From JBGSOW01 sp041738875 (GTDB taxonomy: Bacteria > Patescibacteriota > Dojkabacteria > CALFHW01), in assembly GCA_041738875.1 (NCBI GenBank), contig JBGSOW010000009.1:1-26678 (forward strand): a DNA stretch of 26,678 bases, given 5' to 3'. The translations under genes and the position numbers were made by a program. Below, piece by piece: positions 15,533 to 23,378 of the stretch (positions within the stretch are counted from its first letter, which is position 1; every line of letters starts with the position of its first letter). The notes beneath the pieces are model-generated. The model worked only from the letters and a program-made list of their open reading frames with translations, did not search any database and had not been told where the DNA came from.

Positions 15533-17136
15533 GTGAAATCAAAGTCAGCTAAATACTCGACAGTCTACAACCATCTTTTTCAAACTTACGGCAGGGATGG
15601 CTATGTGCGATTATCTTTCTTTGTGCAATTTATAAACAGGCTCGCCAAATTTTTTGTTTTGCCGGTTGCAGTGAGTTTGATAATTACAAATCTCTCAGAT
15701 GGAAATTACGACGGTGCATTTACATCAGTTGGGCTGTTTATATTCGGCTCTCTGGCGATTGGGATACTTGCGCCAGCAGTTAAATACATCTCTCTTTTAG
15801 GGGAAAATATCTTAATACCTTCTTAAGTATATTGATTCCTTTAGTTGTAATTGCGTGGTTAGACCATTTACTTGGGTTAATTACTTTATTTCTTTGTCTT
15901 ATTCAGGGAATCTATATTGTAATGGCATCTAAAATCATCGATCCATTTAGAAGCAAATCTAGAGAAATATATAAAAGGAATTCGGGTAAGATTTCAGACA
16001 TCATATCAAACATACTTGCTGTACGATCCTCAGCGACGGAAGACTATTATGTTGAACTGGTTGGGAAAGGAGCAAAAATCGAATCTCAGGCTTTTATAAA
16101 CAGATACATTGTCCAAGCAAAACTTATTGGATTGAGAGAAGCGCTCACAGTTATTTTCAATATCATAATCCTTCTTTTGGCAGTCGAGCGAATGCGCACT
16201 GGCGTTATTGATATTACGACTGCCATACTTGTGATAACATACGCGACAACTATTTTAAATGGGGTTTATTCTCTCTCGGACAATATAGATGAGCATGATG
16301 ATTTGATTGACAGGATAATCCCAGCTTTTGATATTTTGAATAGGAAAAACAGAATAGTAGAAACAGAAAGACCTGTTAGTCTGGGGCAAACTAAAGGTAA
16401 GATTGAATTCGTAAATGTTAATTTTAAGTATGATAATAACAAAGAACACGCCGTTTTAAATGGTTTTAATTTAGAAATACCTAGTGGCCAGAAAATTGGA
16501 GTTGTGGGTTTAAGTGGGGCAGGCAAGAGTACAATCACAAAGTTGCTTTTGAGATTTAACGACGTAGATGAGGGAGCTGTATTGATAGATGATATTGATA
16601 TTAAGCAAATTACACAAAATGAACTCAGGCGAAATATTTCTTACGTGCCGCAAGAGCCACTTCTTTTCCACACGACAATTAAAGAAAATGTGCGAGTAGG
16701 GAAACACAACGCAACCGATAGTGAAGTAATCGAAGCTTTGAATGCGGCTCACGCTTATGAATTTGTTGGGGTTCTGCCTGAAAAGATCGATAGCATAGTT
16801 GGGGAGCGCGGCGTGAAATTAAGCGGAGGTCAGAAACAAAGAATCGCAATAGCAAGAGCAGTTCTGCAGAATGCGCCGATTATTGTCCTTGACGAAGCAA
16901 CTAGCGCGTTAGATAGCGAAAGTGAGCAGATTATCAAAAGCTCATTTAGAGAAATACTAAAAGGCAGAACAGCAATTGTAATTGCGCATAGACTCAGCAC
17001 GCTTTCAGAGATGGACCGCATCATCTACATAGACAATGGAAAAATCATAGAAGATGGAAGTCACGATGAATTATTGAAACTAAACGGTTTTTATGCAAAA
17101 CTCTGGCGCAAACAACAAAATATTTTCAGTGAATAA
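15533..17136 (+). pseudogene. ABC exporter (fused permease-ATPase), broken by internal deletion and frameshift
   Basis: Two pieces in different frames. From GTG 15533 to the stop at 15824-15826, 97 aa encode two N-terminal helices (ending KYISLLGEN). From about 15799, in the +2 frame, coding resumes (RGKYLNTFLSILIPLVVIAW) and continues to 17136. The second piece has the remaining helices and a full ATPase: GLSGAGKST, YVPQEP, LSGGQKQR, IIVLDEATSALD, AHRLST. The pieces meet within one another around GGGGAAAAT at 15800-15808. In intact exporters the segment after this helix pair (a cytoplasmic extension plus part of the next helix, roughly 55-60 residues) is expected here and is absent. So this looks like a deletion of about 170 bp that also shifted the frame. 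The second half might start at TTG 15832, but no ribosome binding site is seen. Assembly error is possible. Confidence 0.75.
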
Positions 17137-17586
17137 CACAAACCCCAATTTTGCAGTTGCTTAGGCTATTGGTTATCCAATTAAATTTGTTATAAAACTT
17201 CGTACATTTTTACCTGTAATTTGTACGATAACGTTGTACACTTTAGTATTAAATTGCGCGATATAAAATTATAATAAACCTATTCTTCTATTGAGAGTAT
17301 GTAGGCAAAGAGATTGACCTTGTAATTGAAGATTACAGATTATTTTGAGAGAGTTCGGGACATTGGTAAATAATTCAAAGTCATTTAAAGAGAGTGTTTG
17401 TCTCTTGGTATTAATATGATTGGTGGGCAAGCCAGGACGATACTCGAACTTTTGACCCTTTGTACATTATAGATCAAATACTGAGAATATTTAAGGAAAT
17501 TGGTTATAAACCTTCCTACCTATAGTATCAGAAAATTGGGGTAAGGTGGATTACCTACAAATTCAGAATGGGGGGATGCAAAAAAA
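17137..17586. other. 450 bp gene-free stretch
   Basis: No credible coding sequence is visible. It holds a weak hairpin just after the ABC gene (ATTGG-TTAT-CCAAT at 17168-17181) that might end that transcript. There is a cluster of three GTAC-centred sites: CGTACA at 17201, TGTACG at 17222 and TGTACA at 17235, the first two forming an inverted repeat. A tRNA-3'-end-like remnant is listed separately. The remainder is AT-rich. It marks the boundary between the envelope/transport region and the accessory operon. Confidence 0.6.
17421..17456 (-). other. tRNA 3'-end-like remnant
   Basis: Read on the minus strand it ends CTTGCCCACCA, has CCTGG in the T-stem 3' position and GTTCGAG as a T-loop, followed upstream by GGGTC as in the variable region. 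Between loop and stem there are about 4-5 extra bases, the T-stem 5' side does not pair, and no partner for the acceptor strand (CTTGCCC on plus) occurs nearby. It is therefore not a working tRNA. It resembles the 3' half of a tRNA, the sort of fragment left by integrase-mediated insertion or tRNA decay. Confidence 0.35.
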
Positions 17587-18570
17587 TCAAAGGTTCTTGA
17601 TTTCATCTAATTCTAGCAATACCCCTAAATCTTTTCCAATTTCATGCCCCTCTGGTATATGAACGCCTGGAAGATTTGCTAAAATATGACTTCTAACTTT
17701 TTGATTATATACGGAAGGATCTGCATAGTGGTATTGTAACAAGGGGTCAAGTGCTATCTCTGTAACTGAATTTCTATTGATCATTGCCATACTCATTTCA
17801 GCATGAATAATCCCCCCCCTTAATGTGCTTGGTTCATATGCCCCTGCTATTCCCTTATAATCTCTTTTAATCCCATCAGCTAATCGCATCGCATCACTAC
17901 CGTATCGATTTTTAGGGTCAGTAAATAATACTAGCTCTGTTGGCCGATCAATATATCCAAAGGCACGTCGCCTGACATGGCTCTCCTTAACTGGATCACT
18001 GAATGCGTGTTTATATAAAGCCCAATAGTGTGTAAAATCTATAGATTTTTCTGACCTATGAATTACATCAAAGCCATTTTCAATCAGGAAGGTGGAAACT
18101 AAATCGCGTAAATGGAAGATTTCTGGACGTACTAGTAGTGCTGCTATGCCCCATTGTAAAAGTCTATCAACATACCGCCTTTTTGAAGATACAATTCTTT
18201 CCAAGTTGATATGATTCAGGTGTTCAACTTCAGAAAGCCTCCTATTTTGGAGAAGACTCCCTATGTTAGGGAAGTCGTCATAAGTTGTATGAAAAGTGGC
18301 ATATTCAATGTAACTTGCCGCTGTAAAGGATTCTGATGATGTTAAACTTCTATTTAATACTTTACCAAACAATACTTCAGGCAAATATTCCTGGATTTGT
18401 CGTAAATTTTGTTTCGCTAGATATAAGTATAGTTCTTCTCTTGTTTGATGATGAGGTATTCTATTTGGATCTGGAAATATCCAATAGTATTTGAAATCTT
18501 CAAGAAATCCTTGGGTTGTTCTAGTAACAGTTAGTGGGGCAGCTTTCTCTAGTACAAAGCTAATCGACAT
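17587..18570 (-). CDS. NDK-fold protein lacking the catalytic histidine
   Basis: A protein of about 327 aa. Numbering here is from a TTG at 18588; I prefer the ATG at 18570, which overlaps the CYTH stop by 11 bases. Residues about 145-285 resemble nucleoside diphosphate kinase: IAALLVRPEIF stands where NDK has its ALIKPD strand. Next come a helix and NGFDVIHRSEKSIDFTHYWA (NDK: AGF-I, ...FY--H), PTELVLFTD (NDK: P-V-MV-EG), then EPSTLRGGI (NDK TIRGDF) and INRNSVTEIAL. In NDK the last block is GRNIIHGSDS with the phosphorylated His; here Arg and Asn are kept but His is Thr276. Phosphotransfer by the normal mechanism is therefore not expected. The first 140 residues are unrecognised and helical. 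Last gene of a coupled operon. The fold call rests on pattern matching by eye. Confidence 0.6.
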   Translation of the reverse strand: MSISFVLEKAAPLTVTRTTQGFLEDFKYYWIFPDPNRIPHHQTREELYLYLAKQNLRQIQEYLPEVLFGKVLNRSLTSSESFTAASYIEYATFHTTYDDFPNIGSLLQNRRLSEVEHLNHINLERIVSSKRRYVDRLLQWGIAALLVRPEIFHLRDLVSTFLIENGFDVIHRSEKSIDFTHYWALYKHAFSDPVKESHVRRRAFGYIDRPTELVLFTDPKNRYGSDAMRLADGIKRDYKGIAGAYEPSTLRGGIIHAEMSMAMINRNSVTEIALDPLLQYHYADPSVYNQKVRSHILANLPGVHIPEGHEIGKDLGVLLELDEIKNL

Positions 18571-19228
18571 CTTTTTTATTATTTCCAAAAGTTAGGTGCG
18601 AATAAAATGCAACATCATACCTCTGAAATAATTCCTCCCCTGAGGCGGTTGTCTTCTCTTTCTTTTGTAAACCCAGAATTTCAATATACTTTTTGATACT
18701 ATCTTCTTCTGCTCCTTCAATTTCCAAATAAGTTGGGATACCCGGCCAAGTATCAATGTCAAATTGCATACTCTCCTCTTTCATTTTATACGACAACCGT
18801 TTCTTTTCCTGAACAGCGACAAGATCAATCCTTGCGAGGTATAGGTCATTTTTTATTGAATTCCATTCGGATTCCGTAAGCTCAACACTTAATTCAGTTT
18901 CTCGTTTTATTTTTGAATCTTTATCTATACTATCTCTGTACTTCATTGTAAATTCATGGTGATGCCCCTGCTTCCTTGCCCTCAAATGGAAGTTCTGTTC
19001 TCTTAGATTTTTTCCATTTCGAGTTAGTTTCTCAGCCTCTTTAATCACTTTGTTTAGTTTTATTGGGACGGACGCATAATTTATATCTTGATTAATGTCA
19101 AAGCAATAAATATACGTTATTGAGTCGAATATTTTTACAGCACCAATTTTCTTTAATCTAGAGGTTAGATCTTTTACATTTATATCAAGAATTTTGATTT
19201 CTAATTCCTCAACTTTCTGAGTTGCCAT
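18560..19228 (-). CDS. CYTH-domain protein, 222 aa
   Basis: A triphosphate tunnel metalloenzyme. ExExK is at Glu8-Leu-Glu10-Ile-Lys12 (EELEIKIL). Basic strands follow (NFHLRARKQG, FTMKYRDS, KRETELSVEL, KKRLSYKM), then the acidic closing strands MQFDIDTWPGIPTYLEIEGA, and a helical end. PTYLEIEG is typical of the CYTH family, and all charged positions needed for the tunnel appear present. Unlike its two operon neighbours, this protein therefore looks catalytically competent for a triphosphate (hydrolysis or cyclisation). It starts with ATG 4 bases after the kinase-like gene's stop and overlaps the NDK-like gene at its end. It is clearly distinct from the CYTH gene at 3106-3651. Confidence 0.85.
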   Translation of the reverse strand: MATQKVEELEIKILDINVKDLTSRLKKIGAVKIFDSITYIYCFDINQDINYASVPIKLNKVIKEAEKLTRNGKNLREQNFHLRARKQGHHHEFTMKYRDSIDKDSKIKRETELSVELTESEWNSIKNDLYLARIDLVAVQEKKRLSYKMKEESMQFDIDTWPGIPTYLEIEGAEEDSIKKYIEILGLQKKEKTTASGEELFQRYDVAFYSHLTFGNNKKDVD

Positions 19229-19232
19229 GATG

Positions 19233-20165
19233 TTATAAAGATAAGATTAAATCATCAAGACTATCTCCCCAATTACTCAAAAAACTTATGGCAGAAGAAG
19301 AGATTTTACGTTTAGTGCCTTCAGGTAATACCAGTTTATACGGAACTAGTTTATTATCTACTCTGTACAGTACAGTAGCTGCAACTAGGCGTGCTATAGA
19401 TCCTTTGTTGACAGATTCAGTCTCTTTGCCCATGTATGCATTAAAAAAAGACTTGTATATTGACAGTGCTTTTTCGCGGTATGGGAGAGCGTGTAAAATC
19501 AGATGTCCGAGACAATACCCCACATCAAATAATCTATTGCCCTGACATACAGTTTCCAAATCACAAAATTTAATTGAATCATCACTCCCTACTAAAATGT
19601 TTTTTGGTGAAAGTCCACCTATAATAATTCCTCTTGGTTCATCCAATAATTCTGAGATGAAGTGTCTTAGTCTCGGTGAGGGGATTGATCCAAATCGGAA
19701 TTCCAGTAGATTTCTAAAAAAACTTTCGTCATTGCCATCTCTTATAGTTGTTGAAATTTCTTTAGTTGTTCGGTGAGCGTATCCCACAGTTTGCCCTATA
19801 TTACTTGCTAATTCAGTTGTTATACCTTCACGTAGAATTCTCTGATGCAATGTCTCACCTCCATTAGGAAGTATGTCCGTCATTACAAGTATTCCTTGAG
19901 ATTCATTGTGGTCAATTACACATGGAAATAAATCAGGCATCATACCACCAAAAATTTCCAATCCTCGTCTTTCAAATTCTATTTCATGCGGAATACTTGA
20001 TAGTTCAGGGATACCTGAAAATGAGGCACCCCTAACTTTGATATAATAACTACTTTCATTTTCACTAACCCTGTAAACTTTATGCACTAATCCTCCAGAC
20101 ACCTCAGTCACCTGAATATCGGGTGTATTTTGAATATAACTTTTAACTACAGCATTAACTTCCAT
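19233..20165 (-). CDS. APH-fold kinase-like protein, probable pseudokinase
   Basis: A 310 aa protein with the aminoglycoside/choline phosphotransferase fold. N-lobe: GGLVHKVYRV and the ATP-lysine strand YYIKVRG (Lys43), with Glu61/Glu64 as candidate salt-bridge partners. Hinge: GILVMTDI. The catalytic loop, normally HGDLSPKN, reads IGGLSPKN (182-189). The His is Ile and the catalytic Asp is Gly184 (codons ATA and GGA), while Lys188 and Asn189 remain. The metal-binding DFD-type motif is kept as CDLE (Asp202). Nucleotide binding may thus persist without phosphotransfer. More than one base would have to be wrong to explain both changes, so a single sequencing error is unlikely. ATG overlaps the upstream stop (TAATG). 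Confidence 0.78.
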   Translation of the reverse strand: MEVNAVVKSYIQNTPDIQVTEVSGGLVHKVYRVSENESSYYIKVRGASFSGIPELSSIPHEIEFERRGLEIFGGMMPDLFPCVIDHNESQGILVMTDILPNGGETLHQRILREGITTELASNIGQTVGYAHRTTKEISTTIRDGNDESFFRNLLEFRFGSIPSPRLRHFISELLDEPRGIIIGGLSPKNILVGSDDSIKFCDLETVCQGNRLFDVGYCLGHLILHALPYREKALSIYKSFFNAYMGKETESVNKGSIARLVAATVLYRVDNKLVPYKLVLPEGTKRKISSSAISFLSNWGDSLDDLILSL

Positions 20166-21115
20166 TATGATCGTTCAAACCTCCAATCCAATTTATATTC
20201 AAACGGTTCTTGTAATAGACTATATTTACCATCTTCACGCATTAGACTTGCTACCCACATATCTAATGTCCAGTCAGGGCAAATATCTTGGGGTATAGAT
20301 ATTGTTTCTTGGCCCAAATGCTCTAACTGTTTTATTCCAACAATGTAGAACGGGGGTCTATAAGTTGCTTCACTTAGTCCACCATCTATTCCCAGATTTA
20401 TAGTTAACTCTTTAGGGTTTAGTCCCACGGTCTGCCACGTATCAGTAACCTCTTCAAGTAATATAGTTCGTGTAGCTTGATCTGCCAGTTTATCTGCAAT
20501 AAATACCAAATGTTTTATTTTCGCAACTAGCACCCTTTTATAATCATTATTGATGGTTTCCCAGGCGTTAAGCTTAATGTTTAGACTATTTGTAATATCA
20601 GAACGGGTTACATTTCCTCTTTCTATCTTGTCTCTAAGGACACTCACTGCACTTTCACTTTCCTGGTAACGTGGTCTTATTATTCCAATAACGCTTCTTA
20701 ATCCATTGATAGTTTCAAGATCAGCTTGTAAGGATAAAATTTCTGCTGTTTCAGGATAGACATAACTAAAACCTTCCGATAATGCTTGTCTATCCCAGTA
20801 TGGAATACTCTCTGTCGTGGATCCCCCCCACTCAACGAGTCCTGTAACAACATGCACTTTTGTATGAGAGTCCATACGCTTCAGATGTTTAGGATTAGCT
20901 AAGTCCATACTTGCCGGAAGTGGTTGTCCGGCTAATGCACGTCTCTTTTCGCGTGCGTACATTTGTTGTACTTGCTCAAAAAAGAGAAGTGGGTTTGAGG
21001 CAACATTGTGCAAGGGATAATTTAGGATAATTTCTCTAGGATTGTATCCTAATTCAGTTATATGACTATTACTGAAAATTTCGTTTTCTACAGGTGTAGT
21101 AAATTCGATTCTCAT
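20165..21115 (-). CDS. Unknown protein, 316 aa, first gene of the coupled operon
   Basis: I do not recognise this family. It is soluble with no signal or membrane segment. The N-terminal 130 residues are mixed (NPREIILNYP, HVVTGLVEWGGSTT, IPYWDRQALSEGFSYVYPET). The central part (about 135-235) looks largely helical (DLETINGLRSVIG, ESAVSVLRDKI, RVLVAKIKHLVFIADKLADQ). The C-terminal 80 residues look strand-rich (TINLGIDGGLSEATYRPPFY, CPDWTLDMW, YKLDWRFERS). Its stop overlaps the kinase-like gene's start (TAATG), so its product probably acts with the pseudokinase, CYTH and NDK-like proteins. ATG start with a weak AGAG upstream. Confidence 0.65.
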   Translation of the reverse strand: MRIEFTTPVENEIFSNSHITELGYNPREIILNYPLHNVASNPLLFFEQVQQMYAREKRRALAGQPLPASMDLANPKHLKRMDSHTKVHVVTGLVEWGGSTTESIPYWDRQALSEGFSYVYPETAEILSLQADLETINGLRSVIGIIRPRYQESESAVSVLRDKIERGNVTRSDITNSLNIKLNAWETINNDYKRVLVAKIKHLVFIADKLADQATRTILLEEVTDTWQTVGLNPKELTINLGIDGGLSEATYRPPFYIVGIKQLEHLGQETISIPQDICPDWTLDMWVASLMREDGKYSLLQEPFEYKLDWRFERS

Positions 21116-21145
21116 ATACTCTAGCTCTTAATAAATTATCTTTTG

Positions 21146-21180
21146 AGTAGAAAACTACTTAAACAGTCGGGCAATTCCCG
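21146..21180. promoter_or_regulatory. Two short hairpins between the 88 aa gene and the operon
   Basis: AGTAG-AAAA-CTACT (21146-21159) and CGGG-CAATT-CCCG (21168-21180) lie in the 69 bp gap. Together they could form a weak terminator or attenuator separating the 88 aa gene from the four-gene operon; no long T-tract follows on the minus strand. Confidence 0.3.
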
Positions 21181-21184
21181 GTTA

Positions 21185-21451
21185 CTATTTTATCAATCCA
21201 ATTAAATTATCTAGTCGTTCTACCTCAGATTGCAAAACCTGCGACCCGTTAACTACTACTATTACAAATGTTTTTGGAATCCCCTCCGTCTCAACTTGTT
21301 GTGGAATTAGTGCAAATCCCTTATATCTAGCTTCTTTCTTTAATTTCTCGGATGATAATTGGCTTACGATACTTGCCCATAATGTCTCGATCTTATTATT
21401 AGGCTTATTCTCGATGTATTTTTTGTAATCTGCAACAGCTATTATTCTCAA
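21185..21451 (-). CDS. Small hypothetical protein, 88 aa
   Basis: Unrecognised. The product starts with a TTG (RIIAVADYKKYIE), preceded by AAGG at a spacing of about 4 bases. It alternates helix-like (KIETLWASIVSQLSSEKLKKEA) and strand-like (YKGFALIPQ, KTFVIVVVNG) segments, ending in a helix (LQSEVERLDNLIGLI). The size and pattern suit a small alpha/beta protein. It lies 69 bases ahead of the 316 aa gene on the same strand and is the first gene after the divergent promoter region shared with the TrmB-type regulator. Confidence 0.5.
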   Translation of the reverse strand: MRIIAVADYKKYIENKPNNKIETLWASIVSQLSSEKLKKEARYKGFALIPQQVETEGIPKTFVIVVVNGSQVLQSEVERLDNLIGLIK

Positions 21452-21621
21452 CGTGCCTTAATCTCAAATTAAATAACATATCAAGTAGAATTTTGTTTCT
21501 TGTTATTGCATTGATGATACATAATGGCATCTGTGTCAGGCTAGTCGTGACAAGTATATATATGTACAATATTGATCAAAGTTTATATATCGAAGTATAT
21601 AGATTTTTTGTAACATATAGT

Positions 21622-21647
21622 ATAATGTCGTCATATCCGGACATTAT
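21622..21647. promoter_or_regulatory. Perfect 8-bp inverted repeat overlapping a -10 box
   Basis: Arms ATAATGTC (21622-21629) and GACATTAT (21640-21647) with a 10-base spacer. The left arm overlaps a consensus TATAAT at 21621-21626, which would be the -10 of the TrmB-type regulator gene starting at 21664. The arrangement suits a repressor operator, probably autoregulatory. No second clear copy is seen upstream of the divergent 88 aa gene. Confidence 0.55.
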
Positions 21648-21663
21648 CTAACTAATTATAAAA

Positions 21664-22452
21664 ATGCAGTACACAATTGCAGAATTAATGGAAGAAATCG
21701 GCATTTCAGAAACGGAAGTGGGAATCTACACAACCCTATTAAAAGATGGTCCGCTGACCATGGCGGAAATTGCTAGTGGAGCAAGTGTACCACGTACGAC
21801 ATGCATAGAGAATATTAAGCGCCTAATAAAAAAGGGATTAGTATCTCAAACAGTAATGAGATCTCGTAAGCAGTATATTGCAGAAGAGCCGGAGAAGATC
21901 AGGACTATCATGTATCATAAACAGGTAGAAGCAGAAAGTAGAGTAAAAAAGCTGAATGAATTGCGCAACGACTTACCAAACTTTTTGTCCTTATTGTCAG
22001 ACAAAAGCAAAGAAGGTCGAAAGAAAAGTAAATTCCCAATTAAATACTATGAAGATAGTAACGGGTTTCTTGACGTATGCGAACGTTCTCTAACGAATTC
22101 AACTCAAGAGATTTTATTTATATCAAATATGGATGAATGGAAAAAGGTTTTTACCGATGAATATGCTTATCAATATTATGTACCTAAAAGGCTACAGAAA
22201 AAGTTGTTTGCTAAGACTTTAGCAATAAAAAGTCCATTGGCTGCAAATATTCGTAGTAGCGATAGTGAACTGATGCGAGAAATGCGGTTTTTACCTGAAG
22301 GATACGATTTTAAGCCAACAATTATTATCAACGATAATGAAGTATCCATCATGACATCGAGTGACCCATATAATGCCATTCTGATTGAGGATTCAGACAT
22401 CACAAAACTATTTCGGGATGTTTTCAATAATCTTTGGACTAGTGCCAACTAA
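21664..22452 (+). CDS. TrmB-family transcriptional regulator
   Basis: A 262 aa protein with an N-terminal winged helix (about residues 8-75): ISETEVGIYTTLLKDGPLTM, AEIASGASVPRTTCIENIKR and LIKKGLVSQ, the TrmB pattern. A helical linker follows (about 90-125), then a C-terminal effector-like domain similar to the phospholipase-D-like sensor of TrmB proteins (EILFISNMDEWKKVF, IIINDNEVSIMTS, DITKLFRDVFNNLW). TrmB proteins sense sugars or other small molecules. It diverges from the 88 aa gene and operon and is immediately adjacent, tail to tail, to the methyltransferase gene, so it is the likely regulator of one or both. Confidence 0.85.
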   Translation: MQYTIAELMEEIGISETEVGIYTTLLKDGPLTMAEIASGASVPRTTCIENIKRLIKKGLVSQTVMRSRKQYIAEEPEKIRTIMYHKQVEAESRVKKLNELRNDLPNFLSLLSDKSKEGRKKSKFPIKYYEDSNGFLDVCERSLTNSTQEILFISNMDEWKKVFTDEYAYQYYVPKRLQKKLFAKTLAIKSPLAANIRSSDSELMREMRFLPEGYDFKPTIIINDNEVSIMTSSDPYNAILIEDSDITKLFRDVFNNLWTSAN

Positions 22453-23310
22453 TTATTGTCGCTTGATCGCTTCTATAACTATGTAATCAAAATACCATTG
22501 CTCTCCTGGCGTATATTTGTCGCTGGTATATCGGTTTCCTTTTATATCTTTTTGAAATACTCTCAAGTCTCTATCCCTCAATTGTTGGTCTATCCAATAT
22601 TGCATATAAGGGCCATGATAATCTGGGGTTATAGGATACTCAACCTTTAAAATCTCCTGCCAGTTTCCCATTCCCCAGTAAAGATCTAAATTCATTTGTG
22701 TTTGGATATGTCCATGCCTACTTGAACACGATGTGATTAATCTACCGCCGTCATTTAAGTAGGCCTTCCCGTATTCAATCATACTATCTAATACAACCCT
22801 ACCATTACCATTTTCATTGTATTTTGCAGCTTTATCAAACTCATGAACCCCTATAATACTTGGCTGCACAGGGGGATTACTGATAATTGTGTCGAATCGC
22901 TCTTGAATCCCCATAAATCTATCTACTTCTGCTATTGCAAATTGATAATCTCCATTAGTAAATCCATTCTTATGAATATTTCTATATGTGGTCGCAAGTG
23001 CAGCAGGATTAATATCAGTCATTGCTACGTAGTCAGCGCCTTTGCGAAGTAAATACATTGAAATAATTCCTGTGCCAACACCAATCTCCAAAACTCTCAT
23101 GTCTCGTAAAGCGTTATTTATTCTATCTGGTGAATTTAAAGCGTCAATAAGTGCGAATGTTGGCTGATGTGGCATCCACACATCAGGTGAACTCTCTAGA
23201 ATAAATTCTTCACCTCCAATATGTATATGTTCTGTTTTCAAATCCTCAATTGTAATGTAGTCTTCCCAATATTTCACAAAGATAATTGTATCACAATTAT
23301 ATAGAAACAA
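22453..23310 (-). CDS. SAM-dependent methyltransferase (HemK/MTS-like)
   Basis: A protein of up to 285 aa with a class I methyltransferase core: motif I VLEIGVGTGI (73-82), acidic SAM-ribose residue Asp99 (AMTDINPAAL), and motif IV NPPVQP (145-150). NPP is characteristic of methyltransferases that act on exocyclic or side-chain nitrogen (HemK/PrmC, PrmA, RsmC, some DNA adenine enzymes). No DNA- or ribosome-recognition domain is visible, so the substrate is unknown. The listed start is a TTG; a GTG at 23277 (giving VKYWEDYITI) is an alternative, because the upstream DNA is occupied by an operator-like repeat. Its stop abuts the TrmB gene stop. Confidence 0.82.
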   Translation of the reverse strand: MFLYNCDTIIFVKYWEDYITIEDLKTEHIHIGGEEFILESSPDVWMPHQPTFALIDALNSPDRINNALRDMRVLEIGVGTGIISMYLLRKGADYVAMTDINPAALATTYRNIHKNGFTNGDYQFAIAEVDRFMGIQERFDTIISNPPVQPSIIGVHEFDKAAKYNENGNGRVVLDSMIEYGKAYLNDGGRLITSCSSRHGHIQTQMNLDLYWGMGNWQEILKVEYPITPDYHGPYMQYWIDQQLRDRDLRVFQKDIKGNRYTSDKYTPGEQWYFDYIVIEAIKRQ

Positions 23311-23315
23311 TTATC
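23282..23315. promoter_or_regulatory. Operator-like repeat cluster at the methyltransferase start
   Basis: ATAATTGT (23282-23289) and ACAATTAT (23293-23300) are a perfect 8-bp inverted repeat with a 3-base spacer, and ACAATTATC recurs at 23307-23315. On the minus strand a TATAAT lies at 23301-23296. This would overlap the coding region if the TTG at 23310 were the start, and argues for the GTG at 23277 with a very short leader. Confidence 0.45.
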
Positions 23316-23378
23316 GTATCATTTAGTTGTAGATCCGAATAGAGTATCACCTCACAAAGTTACACATACCATAAATAC

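Noticed and set aside
15832..17136. Independent, intact half-size ABC transporter gene
   Set aside because: Coding similarity extends upstream of the TTG in the same frame into the overlap with the first piece, and no ribosome binding site is present; a broken full-length exporter explains it better.
17421..17500. Functional tRNA on the minus strand
   Set aside because: The T-stem does not pair, extra bases separate loop and acceptor, and no 5' acceptor strand is found.
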